DNA of 64,000 bases from Megalobrama amblycephala. Taxonomy: Eukaryota; Chordata; Actinopteri; Cypriniformes; Xenocyprididae. Below are positions 12,705 through 30,300 of the stretch, in pieces. Both the position numbers and the translations under genes were made by a program. Position 1 is the stretch's first letter. Every line of letters starts with the position of its first letter. The notes beneath the pieces were generated by a model. That model searched no databases. It had not been told where the DNA came from and saw only the letters and a program-made list of their open reading frames with translations. Where the stretch lies: positions 3,735,927 through 3,799,926 of the forward strand of contig NC_063062.1 in the NCBI RefSeq assembly GCF_018812025.1, given 5' to 3'.

Positions 12705-13071
12705 TGTCACGGGTGCACAAGAACAAGATGTAACAGATCCAAGTGCAGCATAAGTATTTATTGGGGAGTCCAGAAACGTAATCCAAGGCAGGCAAGAGGT
12801 CAAAATCCAGGTAATCAGTCCACAAAACAACAAGCCAGAGATATAAACAGTGCACGTAACAAATACAACGAACCACAACCAGGGACAGACACAACTGAGA
12901 TTAAATAGACAAACACTAATTAACAAACACAAAACAGCTGGGTGCAATGATGAATGGTAATTAGTCCAGGGAGTGTATATGGGAAATGTAGTTCATGAAA
13001 TGAGTGAAACAATGAGTCCGGGAAGGAGTGCCCTCTAGAGGCTGAAGGCACTCTCACAGGTGATCGTGACA
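12705..13071 (-). repeat. 3' LTR
   Basis: A 367-bp terminal repeat with TG...CA ends. On the element's strand it begins TGTCACGATCACCTG immediately after the polypurine tract and ends with CACCCGTGACA. It carries an AATAAA poly(A) signal at 12757-12762 and would therefore define the 3' end of the transcript. It matches the other LTR at every base I compared. Confidence 0.9.
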
Positions 13072-16082
<3,011 letters not shown>

Positions 16083-16110
<28 letters not shown>

Positions 16111-16310
16111 TGCGGCAGAGGTCTATCCAGACAGTTATTAATAGTGTCTTTGAGGACCGTATCAGAGAGACCATACCCCTCCGCCCGTGACCAGAACTTC
16201 TGGACGAATGCCCGCACTCCCATTCTCCTCTGGCGGAGAGTCGCCAAAAGGGCCTGAGCCTCCTCAGCCCCCACTGATGACCGGAGTCTCCTGCTGCTGG
16301 ATCCTTGCAT
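16083..16310 (-). CDS. gag-like short ORF of the LTR element
   Basis: This 75-codon ORF starts with ATG at 16310, just 15 bases inside the 5' LTR boundary, and ends with TAA at 16083-16085. The N-terminal part is Ser/Arg-rich. The second half (FVQKFW, LKDTINNCL, PLPQWEME) resembles a short gag-like segment I associate with uncharacterised, repeat-rich proteins in fish genomes. It overlaps the following ORF by 28 nt, and the two are in a -1 frame relation across a GGGG run. There is no zinc knuckle, protease or RT. The larger upstream open frame to 16568 reads through the LTR and is not preferred. Function in particle formation is inferred from position only. Confidence 0.6.
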
Positions 16311-16325
16311 AGTGGTGGTTCGTTC

Positions 16326-16692
16326 TGTCACGGGTGCACAAGAACAAGATGTAACAGATCCAAGTGCAGCATAAGTATTTATTGGGGAGTCCAGAAACGT
16401 AATCCAAGGCAGGCAAGAGGTCAAAATCCAGGTAATCAGTCCACAAAACAACAAGCCAGAGATATAAACAGTGCACGTAACAAATACAACGAACCACAAC
16501 CAGGGACAGACACAACTGAGATTAAATAGACAAACACTAATTAACAAACACAAAACAGCTGGGTGCAATGATGAATGGTAATTAGTCCAGGGAGTGTATA
16601 TGGGAAATGTAGTTCATGAAATGAGTGAAACAATGAGTCCGGGAAGGAGTGCCCTCTAGAGGCTGAAGGCACTCTCACAGGTGATCGTGACA
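16326..16692 (-). repeat. 5' LTR
   Basis: The identical 367-bp partner of 12705-13071. A TATTTAAT box on the minus strand (16521-16528) is the likely core promoter, and AATAAA lies at 16378-16383. The target duplication GAAAT follows at 16693-16697. It reads into the gag-like ORF whose ATG is at 16310. Confidence 0.9.
16521..16528 (-). promoter_or_regulatory. TATA-like box in the 5' LTR
   Basis: TATTTAAT on the minus strand lies about 140 bp upstream of the AATAAA signal in the same LTR, the usual U3/R arrangement. The same box occurs at the equivalent place in the 3' LTR. The assignment as promoter is inferred from position and sequence only. Confidence 0.5.
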
Positions 16693-16925
16693 GAAATAAG
16701 AAATGCATTTAACAGTACATTACCATAGAGTAGAAAAAATATATAATATTGTAACTTAATTTAAACTAATTTTAGATTTATAAAAATTTTTAATTTTTCA
16801 GTGTATAAATTGGCTGTTTATAAAAGATAGATGTCTTAAACTTTAGGATGGGGAGTCACTCAAATGAGGATGATCATATTTGGGGGTCTGTAGCATCTAA
16901 AGGACTGAAAACCCCTGCTTTATGT

Positions 16926-19322
16926 TAACTATACAAGTGTAGTGTTAAGTGTTAAATAAAGGTGTTAAATTATTTATTATTAAATTTATAATGTATTTAA
17001 TTACGTTTTAGTATTTTTTTTTTTTGCTGGATTTTGCTGGATAGAAAGTAATCAGATGTAATTTGTAACAAAATACTATCATTACTAAAATACTAGTTTG
17101 TCTAGCAACAAGACATTATAACAGTAATATCTAATATTAATACTGAAATTCGCAGATAATTTTTACTACAGTCAATAACTGAGATGATAGATGGCACTGG
17201 ATGCGTTAGTATGAAACCTCTATAGGGACATGATGATAATAGGAAAAATTAGATGGGAGGAAAATTTATATTTCAAAGCTTTCGGTCGCAAAACGATTGC
17301 GTTCCCTTGAGAAACTTTGTGAAACTATTTTTTCCATTACCTTAGGCACTCCACACTTTTGTATAAAAAACAAGAGAGAACAAATCCGCAGGGGGAAATT
17401 AGTGCTGGCTTCAGTTACTCTGGTGAACGGTCAGTGTTGCCATGAGCGACTGACCGCTGATTGCTGCATTTGACCAATCAGAATCAAGTATTCCAAAGAG
17501 TGGCATAATAAATTTTCATAAAGGCAGCAACTTGTCCCACTTGCAGCAACATGTCCTTTTCTCTGATGACGTGTTTAATGACGTGAGGGTGGAACAACCT
17601 GTCACTCACATGAGATCACAGCAACAGTAAACCACAATGATCCAATCAATTCCCCATGGCAAAAATCAAGCCCCACCCTACATGTTTCATTCGCATACAT
17701 TATGCTGCGTTCCAGACAGCTTGAAATTTGGATTTTTCCCACCTTATTCTTGGAAATAGTCTAGAACGTCACTCAAAGTCGGACATTCTACCTGTGAACT
17801 CGGGGAACATCGATCAACCCCAACCTCTGAGACGCGTCATTTGATGTAACTTCCAAGATGGTGGCAAGTCCTACTTCCAATTAACTGCTGATTCGACACG
17901 CTGATTCATTATGCTCCAAAGCTTCCTGAAGCAGTGTTTTGAAATCAGCCATCACTATAAGTCCTTATTTTGTTTATTTTTGGCACACCAAAAATATTCT
18001 CGTAGCTTTATAATATTAATATTGAACCACTGTACTCACATGAACTGATTTAAATATGTTTTTAGTACCTTTATGGATCTTGAAAGAGGAAATGTCATTG
18101 CTCGCGGAGCCATCGGATTTCAATTTCATTTGTGTTCCGAAGATTAACGAAGGTCTCACTTGTGTGGAACGACATAAAGGTGAGTAATAAATGACAGAAT
18201 TTTAATTTTTGGGTGAACTAGCCCTTTAACAACCTCAAAAAATCGTTAGACATTAAGTTTATGTAATAATATATTCGTTCCTCCTTTTCGTCAGCTGTTT
18301 TAAAAGCGATTTTATGTTGTTTTTATTCTGTTTTTGCCATAATTGCCATAATTGTTTTTTGTCATTACAACAGGGAAAAAACACAATCGCAACTTCCGTT
18401 TCATTTTGAAAACGTTCTGCCTTGTGACAAAACGAACACTGTAAACAATACTGTTAGTATTAACCTGGAATTCAACTTTCTTCTCTTTCTCTTAAGTTTT
18501 CTCTCATATATAATTTTATGTCTCTTACCGATTTGTGTTTTTCTGTAATAATCTGGCAGGGGTCAGAAATCGGAACAGCACCTGGAATCCTTTCACACGC
18601 AAAAAAGGCGCCAGTTACGAGAGCGAGATCGCGGAGTGATATGAGAAACATGAAAGTAGTACCGGTACTTATGAGTAATTATATATTTATTATGAAAATA
18701 TTTAAACAATAATAAATGATATTTACTACACACATGATAAAAAATAACCTTAAATTGTATACTAAAATTCCATCAAATAGACCCCTTTTTTTTTCTTTTT
18801 TCTTTTTTTTTTTTTACAAATTGTGATGACGCATTTTAACGGTCATCACCAGTATCACGGATCTTGTAAAGTTTTTTATATTTTATTATTTTTTTAAAAA
18901 GTGTATGTACATTTATAACACTATAATTAGTATTATATTACCTTTGCTTCAAATTACAAAAAAAAAAAAGTTAAACGCAGCTGAGTGTGTTTCTACAGCG
19001 GAGACGGTAAAAATGACATCTTTCTCTCATCTGACTGCAGTTATCAATCGCTCTCTATTTTTCCCTCTTTTTGAAAGTTGTTAAAACACTATTGTGGAGT
19101 TTTTCTTTTGCTATTTGCGCAAATTGAAACACAAAAAAATATATTTAATGAAGTCTCTCATTCACTGCTATAAAAGTTTATATCGACTTCCGCTTCTGAA
19201 TGAGTAAAAAACAAAACAAACAAACAAAAAACTAGAGCTTAATAAAACATTTTGTATAAATCTTAATGGAACAAGGGAATGCACTATTTAGTTTATATGA
19301 TTCGTATTCATAAATGTAAACA

Positions 19323-19359
<37 letters not shown>

Positions 19360-20447
19360 TTTACATTTACGAATAGGCTACAAATCACAAAAACATAAGG
19401 TAATGGTCCATTCCCTTGTTTCATTAGGCTAAGTCTAATATTTCTTAATTTAGAATACGAATAATATGTAAGGATTAAAAAAATATATATGTAAGGATCA
19501 TTCATTTCAATTTGATGGAATTTAATATACAGCTAAAATTCATGAATCTTAAAAAAAAATAAAAATAAAAATAAATAAAAAAATTTTACATTTTATTTTA
19601 TTTATTATATTTGTGCATATAACAATCTCACCATGCACTGAGGACATCTGCCTTTGTTATAGAAGTACAGATACTTTCTCTCCAAACACGAGTACCCAGC
19701 TGTGACTATTATAGTGCACAGTGATGTTTACTTAGTCCACGGCTCTCAGAACACTGTATGCAGGAGAACAAAGCCCCTCGAGGCTTATGTAATCTTACCA
19801 CAAGCATAAAGATATTACAAGCAAATAGAAAATAAAAGCTCTGGATGACACTCCAGCTCTGGATGAAGTTCCAGTTCACTGTAGGTGGTGGCTTTGTGTT
19901 ATTAACAGGCTATGCCCAGAATTATATTTGCATATGAGTATATGAAATTCTTTCATCGCATAATGTCAGTATACATATTTTAAATGTGGTGGAATCTATC
20001 TGATAGCAGGATGATCAAAAGAATCCTCTGGAACTTAATTAACAAGATTAATTACTAGCTTGTTTAGCCTTAATTAAAGCAGAGTAAACTTAATAATGCT
20101 AAATAATTGATCAATTAAATGTGCTTCAGATTATATATTCCCCCATCACTATAGAATTTAAAACTCATTAATCAAAATGCATTGGATTTATACCTGACCA
20201 AGAGGTTGAAGAAAATTAGGCTCATATATCATTTGCAAAAAAAAAAAAAAATAAAATAAAAAAAAATACAAATGCTGCTTGGGTGACCTCTAGGGGTGAT
20301 GGGTGCAAATGTGTTATATCAAAACTGACTGAGCTTTGCCCTCTGGTGGCTTGGATGCACAGTGTAATCCTGTGTGCAAAAGCTTTATTAGCAATTATTA
20401 TGAATGCCCTGTAAAGAATCAAACAAGTCACAAATGTACAATTAGTA
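16926..20447. other. intergenic stretch without a recognisable gene
   Basis: No exon was recognised. It holds fragments of common cyprinid repeats, including a block near 17700-17880 beginning GCTGCGTTCCAGACAGC and a half palindromic repeat ending near 18225 with TTTTGGGTGAACTAGCCC. There are poly-T/poly-A tracts (18785-18820, 19321-19363 and 20236-20270). The rest is AT-rich with only short unsupported open frames. Confidence 0.6.
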
Positions 20448-21329
20448 TTTATTTATGTTTCTTTTGTGCAAGAGCATTACAGAGAGTAACAATTTGTCAT
20501 TGTCTTCTTAACAGTCACAGTCAGTGGATTCAACAAGGCTAATCAAACAAACACTTGCACACACACACACCTCTAAAACAAACTTCCCTCACATCAAAGC
20601 AAATATTTAATATACAACCCACATGGAGAGCATATTGTTATGAGAAGAAAATGTTCTCTCATATTTCATACTACATAAAGGTCACTATGAAAACAGAGAT
20701 AGAAATAGCAAGTTAAAAGTTGCATTTAAAAAACGTTTTGGTATGGAATACTGTAAAAAAAATCTGAAGCTGAGTTAGGACACCATTCAAATGCATGTCT
20801 AAAAACCCTTTTTGTATTTATGTAACATTACTGATTAACAACTGATAAAACTAACATGCAAAATATGCATAAAAAACCAATACTGATGAATTCCTTTCTG
20901 CTCAGTGCTGAAAAACATTAGTCAAGACAGAGAATGAGCCTTTCCAAACAAACAAATGATGAGAACTTTCATGCATGTATTATCAAATCCAGTCCAGTTT
21001 GCTCATACGATGAAACTGAATCCCTATTCTCAAATGAAATAGGTGGCATTCTCTGATTTATAAGCTAAATTGTTCTTAATGACAGTTTTTCCATTAGTAA
21101 AGTCTATATAAACCTATATATCCACTATTCCCAGTGAAGTGACAGTAAAAACTGAAATTGAAAACAAAATTGCTCTGCAGTGTGCATGTTTACAATCTCA
21201 TAATACAAAATATAAGGGAAGAAAGAAGTGAAAAAACTCATACTCATATTCAAACACACATGTGAAACCTGTGTTCAGACTTGGTTGGCATGATTCAGAT
21301 GCACTGATCACTGATGTTAGAGGATGGGT
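20448..21329 (-). other. ppp1r13l: probable 3' untranslated region of ppp1r13l
   Basis: This stretch follows the stop codon at 21330-21332 on the minus strand. The first clear AATAAA cluster on that strand is at about 20448-20457 (ATAAATAAATAC). The UTR end is not directly demonstrable, and an earlier poly(A) site is possible. Confidence 0.35.
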
Positions 21330-24300
21330 TCAGCAGAGTGACTTTGGCCGCACTTTTGGAAAAAGCTGCATGAGAGAGAACAAGAAAGAACTTTAAAAAT
21401 TAAGGGAATGTATGAATGACAAAAGGTTGCTACACTTGACCAGAAAAACAGCATTTTAAACATTGCAGTAAAGGAAACCAGCACATGTTTTGTTTTAATT
21501 ACTTGTAGAAAGACTTTTTTTTATACCGTACCAGTTTAAACTGTTTTTTGGGAACATGGTATCTGGTTTGTTGCTAGTCCAAGGTGGTCTACTAGCTTTA
21601 AAGGTACAGTAAGCGATTTTTTAAAAACCACTATTGATATCTGAAACCAACCCAAACAAACACACCCATCCCTGAGATGACTGTTAGTCGCCGACAGCAG
21701 CTCCAGACAAACAATGACACTCAAAACTGTCCTGTTACTACAGCTAACACAACAACAGCATATCTTGGTTCTGTGAAACACAGCAAAACTAATGTTATTC
21801 AAGTACAGAGCAAATACAACGCAACCTCTGTGTCCGTTTTCGGGCCTTCCCGCTTAGGTCTCAACGCTGGAAAGCTTTTACAATATACAACTTTTTACAA
21901 AAAAGGTGCAATATGTAAAATTTTTGCAGTAAAATATCCAAAATATCTCAAACTTTCCATCATCAAGCTAAGCCTTTGTTTTGAATCGGCCTCTACTGAC
22001 CACTAGCTGACAGAAAATGTTACATATTGCATATTAACGCGGGTCCTAAAGCTTGTAATGTTTCTCAGCCATTTCTCTTTCTAGAGTTGTTCTTCAAATC
22101 TCCCTCTCGCTCACTCTCTCTCCTCCCCATCACGAGAGGACACACCCCCTATTGCTAATTGGCTCACTTTCTCTCCTCCCCCTAATGAGTGGACACGCCT
22201 CTTACTGCTGATTGGCTACAAGAGTGTTGTACTGCTCGATCTGATCCACTTTCAAGAGAGTTTCTCAGAAATCGCTTACTTGCATCTTTAAATAGCTGAA
22301 AAATGGTCAATTTCAGTTTCGTATTTCGTAGCAAGTTTATTTCAGTATCATACAAAATATTATAAATGTTATAAATGGTAAACTGGAACATTTTCTAAAC
22401 TATTAAGGTGCAGTCACTTTAGCAACATTTCAGTGAAATTTTGTGGGCAAAAAGGTCAAATGTCTATTGTCAATAGTGTAGGGATGCATGAAACATGACA
22501 GAGGTCATTTTCAAACCAAGCAGCTTTCTGTTGATCAATGCGGTGAATTCAAACTTGAGCACAAGCAAAATCTGCGTGAGGAACTTTTTCACCTTCAGGC
22601 GAAACTCCAGATTGTGCAGATTCCTATTTAAATGACTGTGTATCACCTGCAATCCTGCAAAAGTTCACCAAACATCAGTAAGTGTGACTGCACCCTTAGA
22701 ATTTTTTTTGACTCAAAGTCCGCCATTTGAAATATTGTGGTATATGTACTTACTATAGTAATAACTATGGATGGGAGGGGGGGGGGGGGGGGGGTTGATT
22801 CACATATGAATCACATTCTACCAATTCAAATCAAATCACAAATTTTAAAAATTGATTTTCTATAGTGTTATACTTCGCAGAACTACTTAAAGTTATTGAC
22901 ACGTTACAGTGTTATTAATCACAATAAGCCGCGAACAGGACTCACAATTATGTCAAAATGCACACTGTGTGGAGTATTCACGTAAACACAGTCTGTTTTG
23001 TCCTACGCGAACGTAAACAGAAATCAGATGTGTAACAGTCTATTAGATCCGTGCATTTGTTCTTAAAGGGACAGCAGCCTCAAAAACTGTTGCCGCCTGT
23101 CATTAATGTTAATTAAAAAAAGAAATCACTTATTGCTTTTGAATGAATCACTTTTGTATCTTTAATTTGAATCAATTTATATTTCATTCATACAGTGAAG
23201 ACTGTATACAGTGTTTTATTTTTACATTTGATTATTCAATTTCTGTAGTATTTCATACTACATGTTAAATAAACCTAGACTGTTGTATCTGAAAATCTTA
23301 AAGTTTACATAAATTTGTATATTTTTTATTGTATTTGTCCGATTGTTTGCTTCTTTGTTCATATTTTTAATATCAAAAATAAAATAAAATTGCCTGCCTT
23401 GCTTTACTACAGAAGACTGCCAGTCATGTGTTGGGTTAACTAAAATGGGAAGAAAAACAAAATAAATTTCAAGGATCACATTCATTTCAGTGGGATTTTT
23501 TTATTCAAGACCTATTAAACCGTCTACCGCTGTCAAATAGGAAAAGTAACACAAAAACAGTTAACAAGAATCAAATGCATATATCGAATCGAATTTTGAA
23601 TTTTGAATTTTTCAATCGAATCGTGACCTCAAGAATCGACTTGAATCGAATAGTGAGGTACCAAAAGATTCCCACCCCTAGTAATAACAGTAAATTATGC
23701 CACTAAACTAAACATAGCAAACCCTAAACCAAACCCTAACAATAACCATACAGTAAGCACATGTATTTAATATTACTCATTACCTACAATGTAATTACAC
23801 TGTAATGACATCGCATTAAAATAAAGTGTAAACAATATGATTCAAATGCCCTTGCATATTATCTAAAATATTTTTAGACAATACGTTTTAATTACCAGAA
23901 ACTGGGAGTGTTGATGTATTACATTAAATGAATAATCACAATTCATTTAGTGATTCCAGAAGATCAAAGTTTCTGATTCACTGTGTTCATTAATAAAAAA
24001 CAATAGTTATTGAAAGGGAAAAAGAAATATCCTGATTGTGTTTTCAGCATTTTAATTAAGTTATACTTTTTATATATAATTAAATAATATTTTAAGTCAT
24101 CAAGTGGCCTCGTTATATGGGAACCATTGTATTAGACCATTATTTTTCTTAGAGATGAGCTCTTCTTACCCCAAAGTAGTTGTTTGGTACGAAGCCCTCT
24201 CTGCCACACAGTGAAGCCCACCACCAGTCCACCCCCTCAGGCTTCTGCAGGATGGTCACCATGTCTCCTTCTTTGAAGCTCAGTTCATCTGGAGCCTGGG

Positions 24301-27300
24301 CAGGATATCCCCATAGAGCGTACACAACCCCACTGTTCTCTACGCCCATCGCTTCCTCAACACCTAAACAAAAACACACACATGAAACTGCACAATAGTG
24401 GCTGCAGCAAATTAAACTGCAACATGCATGACTGTGCTCAAACTACTCAGTGTTTGTGAGTTAATAATGGTGTATTGCAGCATGTCGTCTCCACCCAATA
24501 GTTTACGAATTTGCTGACTTGTACTGACCGTTGTTTCCAACGAATCCAACCCATATGAGCGGATGGTGCAATTAACTCAGGAATTTGCAGGTTATTGTGA
24601 CATGCTAAATTAAATGCTGGGAGTTGACAAAAATGTAGGCGTTACGCCTGTAAAAACCTGAGTTGCGCCATGTAGTTTACCTGTGTACACAAGTAACGTC
24701 TGTTTCCTCATTACAACATCCTCACCTCTCAGGAAGCTCTCACACTCCTCGAAGCCCTCAGCGTATGGGTCACACTTCTGTGATGCTGTGGCCCCATCGC
24801 TGTCCGTTACGGCCATCACTGCTGCTCCGTTCCGAACCAGAAACTCACACATTTTACGGTCATTACAGGATGCAGCACAGTGCAGTGGTGTCCTGTCATG
24901 AGAGTGAATATAGAGTGTGCATACATATGCAAATACATAGGCACATGTATACACTTACACTTAAATTGATCATCTCACCATCCGTGACTGTCCGGAGCAC
25001 TAACGTTAGCCCCTATCCGCACCAGGAACTCCACCACTGGGTAGTGTCCACCGCATATGGCATTGTGAAGGGCTGTGATGCCTTCATCATTAGACTGGCT
25101 TGGGTCACTCATCTGTACAGGGAAACACAAGTGCACTATTTATTTACAAATAGCTTTAAGTTTTCATTTTTAATTTGTCCAAATAAATACAAATATTTTC
25201 ATTCAAACTTAAATACATGAACTCTTTTCCCACCAGTGTTTTTTTTTTTTTAAAGGTGCCCTTGATTCAAAAATTGAATTTACCTTGGCATAGTTAAATA
25301 ACAAGAGTTCAGTACATGGAAAAGACATACAGTGAGTCTCAAACTCCATTGTTTCCTCCTTCTTATATAAATCTCATTTGTTTAAACGACCTCCGAAGAA
25401 CAGGCGAATCTCAACATAACACTGACTGTTACGTAACAGTCGGGGTGTACGCCCCAATATTTGCATAATGCCAGCTCATGATGTTCCCAACATTATAAAA
25501 GGCATTACACAAGGGCAGCCAGTTAATGTCTGGAGCTGCACACAGCTGAATCATCAGACTAGGTAAGCAAGCAAGAACAACAGCGAAAAATGGCAGATGG
25601 AGCAATAATAACTGACATAATCCATGATAGCATGATATTTTTACTGATATTTGTAAATTGTCTTTCTAAAAGTTTCGTTAGCATGTTGCTAATGTACTGT
25701 TAAATGTGGTTAAAGTTACCATCGGTTATTACTGTATTCACGGAGACAAGAGCCGTCGCTATTTTCATTTTTTAAACACTTGCAGTCTGTATAATGCATA
25801 AACACAACTTTATTCTTTATAAATCTCTCCAACAGTGTAGCATTAGCTGTTAGCCACGGAGCACAGCCTCAAATTCACTCAGAATAAAACTTTTAACATC
25901 CAAATAAATACTTTACTCACATAATTCGAAGCATGCATGCAGCATGCATGACGAACATCTTGTAAAGATCCATTTGAGGGTTATATTAGCTGTGTGAACT
26001 TTGTAAATGCGCTGTAATATAGTCGACAGCTGGTGTGGCAGGGAGCACGCGATTTAAGGGGCGGAGCCGAGTGTAAATCAGTGCATTGTTAATGATGCCC
26101 CAAAATAGGCAGTTAAAAAAATTAATTTAAAAAAAAATCTATGGGGTATTTTGAGCTGAAACTTCACAGACACATTCAGGAGACACCTTAGACTTATATT
26201 ACATCTTGTGAAAGAACGTTCTTGGGCACCTTTAATTGCCAGCCACCACAAACATTTTTGATAATTTCCACAAACATTTCATGGCCCCCAAGATATTTTG
26301 TTGTATGATTATATGAACAAGCAATATATCAAAAGAAATAATTGAGCATTTTTTAAAAAACAAAAAAAATAAAACTTTATTCTAGCTTCATGCATTCTTT
26401 TTTTTAATCAACACTTGAATGTGGGTAAGTTTCAAATGCAACATTTTGTCAAAGACTACATCATGCATAAGCAATGCTTTTATTGCTTGTTTCTGCTCCT
26501 TTTTTGCCCGTGTTTTGATCTGGAGATTCTCTACTCTTTCAGAAGTTATGTAGTAGCGCTCCCTACCATATAACAGTGAAAACACAGAAAGCCAGAAAAT
26601 GAACCGTCATCTCATAAATGACAGAAAATTCCATCAATGGAAAATTCAAAATGCTATCAGTCAAATGTTTTTCCAAAATAAATTAGTTTTGTTCTGTTTT
26701 ACGATGGATGGAAACCAGAGTTAATGTGCAATACTGCCACCTACCATGCTGGATTGTCAACTGGTGCTGTATTATTTACGTTATTATCTTATGTGTAATG
26801 TTATCACAATATCAATATTTCATTTTTTAAATATTACGGTTATTGTTAATGAGGGTATATTGCGACACCCATACTCAAGACCCTGAGTTCCAAACTATTC
26901 AGTTGTGTGCGGTCTGTTTTTTAGCATTTATTGTTATTTGTTCTTGCCCCAGACTGAAAATAACCCTATACAGTGCTGATGCAAGTTGCCAGCAACTCTA
27001 AGCAACTATACTGCACGGATGCCAGCCTATATGCCAAAGCAGTGAGACATACCTCCTGTGCAGCCCTCTGTACAGTTTCCAGCTCTCCTACTAAGGACCC
27101 ATCCAACATCAGAACCAGTGGGCTCAAGTGAGCTCTACGGCTGGCGGATTTATTGCCTTTGCTGCCCTTCCGTAAGATTGAGTGAATACCCTATAAGAGC
27201 AGATAAGATTGAATAAAGCAGATTAAAATCAAATATCCTCTTAACTGTCACTGGTGTCTACTGTTACTGAGCAATATGTAATCTCACCTTCTGTTGAGGA

Positions 27301-30300
27301 GAGACCTGTATCTCTGTGATTGGTATTGGATCTACTGTCACAGGAGACTTGGTACTCTCTTCTCCATCTGAAGAGCTGCCACTTTCAGCAGCTGGTTCTT
27401 CCTTGATGCGGATGGTCTTCCTGCGAAACAGTTTATTCATCATCTGCTTGTAATGGTTGGACTGGGAAATGGGCATGTTATGCAGAGTCTGGGGGACATC
27501 GACTGAGCCGCGTCTCTTCAGGGCCCTGGGGAACTCGGCTCGAATGCGCATCAATTCGTCTAGGTCCGTGCCCAACTCTGCCTGCGGAGCCACTACGGGC
27601 TGCAGACGTGTGGGGCTGAGAGGGCGAGGAGGCATCTCTGAATCCTCCACTTTAGCCTCTTCATCTGGTTTCATGTACACAGAGCCTTCGGTTTTACTTG
27701 TGTCTTGTTTCTCAATCTCAGCATCAACATCTCCAGGGTGGAGTACTGTTTATAAGGAAACAAACAAAATAGCATTTTAAATTGCAAATAATGGTGTCCA
27801 TAATAATAGTAAACATTTAAAAATGTAGCTGCATGTGCCAAGTTCTTTAAAAAGTGATCTTTGTATTAATGGTTTTCAAAATTTACATTTACATTTATGC
27901 ATTTGGCAGACGCTTTTATCCAAAGTGACTTACATTGCATTATACTATACATTTTGTATCTGAGTATGTGAATTGCTGAGTATGTGAAATGCAAAATGCT
28001 GAATTTGACTAAATGACCAAATTTAATAACATCACATGACTACAAATGTCATGTTATGTAACCATTAATTTAAAAGTAATAACACATTTTCTTGATTACA
28101 CACATAATCAGTATTTTCAAAAGAAAAATGTAAATAGATTAAGGATTTTTTTTGTTTTTACAAATAAATTATTAATTTACAAATGTCTTAACTTTTTGGA
28201 AAGTTGCACAACATGACATTTTAAAACTAAACTTTACAATAAGATACCGTTTGTTAACATTTGTTAAAGTGTATTAGCTAACATGAACTAACAATGAGTA
28301 ATACATTTGTTTTTATTATATTTATTAATCTTTGTTAACCCCGGCACAATGCAACACAAGGCGCAACTCAAGTGTTTTTCGCTAGTTTCAGCCAGACATG
28401 ATTTTCACATCCAGTGCCCATGTTGTTTAAATAGCAAATGAACTCGCCCATGGGCGTGCTGGTCTGAAAACGAGGAGTGTTCAGGTGCATTGTTGGCGTG
28501 TTGCTATTTTGAAGCAACTGAAAATGACTGTGCAGTATTTTTTTTTTTGTTAATTAAAGTGTGCGTTAGCAATATGCACCTGTAGGTGGGTGCACAACAT
28601 GTGTACACTCCAATGGTTACAAACACAGGGATGTGCAGCAGAACACAAAGATGACATACCTGCATATCATAATGGATAGTCATTGCATGTATCAGAATTA
28701 CCTATTTGCAGTAATGACGAATGAAATTGGCTAATTATTTGACCAATCATGGCAATACACACATGTATTTAAACTGACTCGTCAGGTTGAGGGTGTCTTT
28801 ATACCACCATGTAAATAGCGAATCCGCCATGGCGCAAGCGCACCTGGCTTTTAAAGGGAATGGGAGATGAGATTCTGATTGGTTTATTGAACGTTACGCC
28901 CAAAACACACCCATGACTCATTAAGAGACTAGGTACAAATATTTTGGACCAATGCACCTGGCACTGCGACCATTTTTTCCGTTGTTAAACTAGCAAAAGT
29001 GGATTCGGACACGCCCTGAGTGCACCTGCGCTTCAGACCATGCGCTTAGATCAGGGCCCTATATGTAAGAACTGCATTTATAAGGTATTTTTTAATAAAA
29101 TAATAGATGCAGATCAAAAAAAGTGTATCAAGTCATTGACCCATATGCAAGTGAGTGCTCACTGGCCCACTCATGACATCTGGTTGCAGGTACCTTCTTT
29201 ATAGTAGGGAGGCTGTCTTTGAGCTTGCTGAGGTTGAGGTGTCTGATTTTGCCGCATGTATTCTCTGGGCAGGGGAAGGTTTTGTTGGAAAATTCCTTGC
29301 TGTGGCTCTCCCATTGGGCCAAGGGGGCATCTTCTGGCAGCTGCAGCATAGTAGGGGTTTTGAAGCCTCATGATGACAGAAAGCGGGATGGGCTTGTGCT
29401 GACGATTTCCAGAGCTCACAGGTGGAATGGCGATACGGGAAATGATTGGCTGAGGGGCGTAAGGTGAACTGCCGCTTGAGGTGAGGTCAGGGGGCACTGA
29501 GATACGAGTGTTCCTCGGGAGCGAGCTGTGAGATGATGGAAGTGAACGGGGAACAGTATCCTGATGACAGAGAAAGAAACGGTGAGAATTAGAGGATGTA
29601 TATTTTTTTCACATGCAACATAATTTTTCTCAGTCAGTTATACTGTATTATTACTATTATGTTGTTGTTGTTTTACACTATTTTTTGTGTGTTATTTGTA
29701 TATTTGTGTCTGTAGCCAAATGCTTTGATAGAATAAAGTACAAAAAATTTAAATTGGCACCACAATATGGTACGAACAGGAGCTTGTAAGAAAATGAAAT
29801 GTTTCTTGGGAATTGTCTAAACTTGTTTCTTAAGTCCTAAGACATAATTACATATAAACTTTTTTCATTGGTTGTTATGGTATTAACAAGGTTTAGTATG
29901 GTATTCAGTATAAAACAAACATAAAAAAGCAGTTGATCCAGAAAATTCAACAATGACAATTCACTGACATTTGCCCTGAGCAATATTAAGCCTGGCAAAT
30001 GCACCAACAACCACTTTCATGCACACGCCAAAGATTGCACACCTTGACGGAAGGAGGTGCATCCAGGTTCGATTCTTTCCAGTTGCTGTTGGGTACAGAT
30101 GGTCTGATCCAATCATTCTCTACAACACAAAGAGGAAAACATATAATTAAGGAAGAATTAACATTGAGACAATGACTTGACTACTACAGATGATGATATG
30201 TGCTTACAGTTAACCCTATATTGCCTGATCTTGCCTCTTGGTAACAAATCCATTTTCTTCACTTCGCAAGCACATGATATAGGGATAAAATTCTTAATAA

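Noticed and set aside
24149..24379. SH3-containing ORF as a complete last exon
   Set aside because: The VRRAHL tail comes from reading through a good GTAAGA donor. A separate terminal exon at 21330-21365 restores the conserved C-terminus.
24663..25220. 185-codon plus-strand ORF opposite the ankyrin exons
   Set aside because: It is antisense shadow of two ppp1r13l exons, with no domain and spanning their splice sites.
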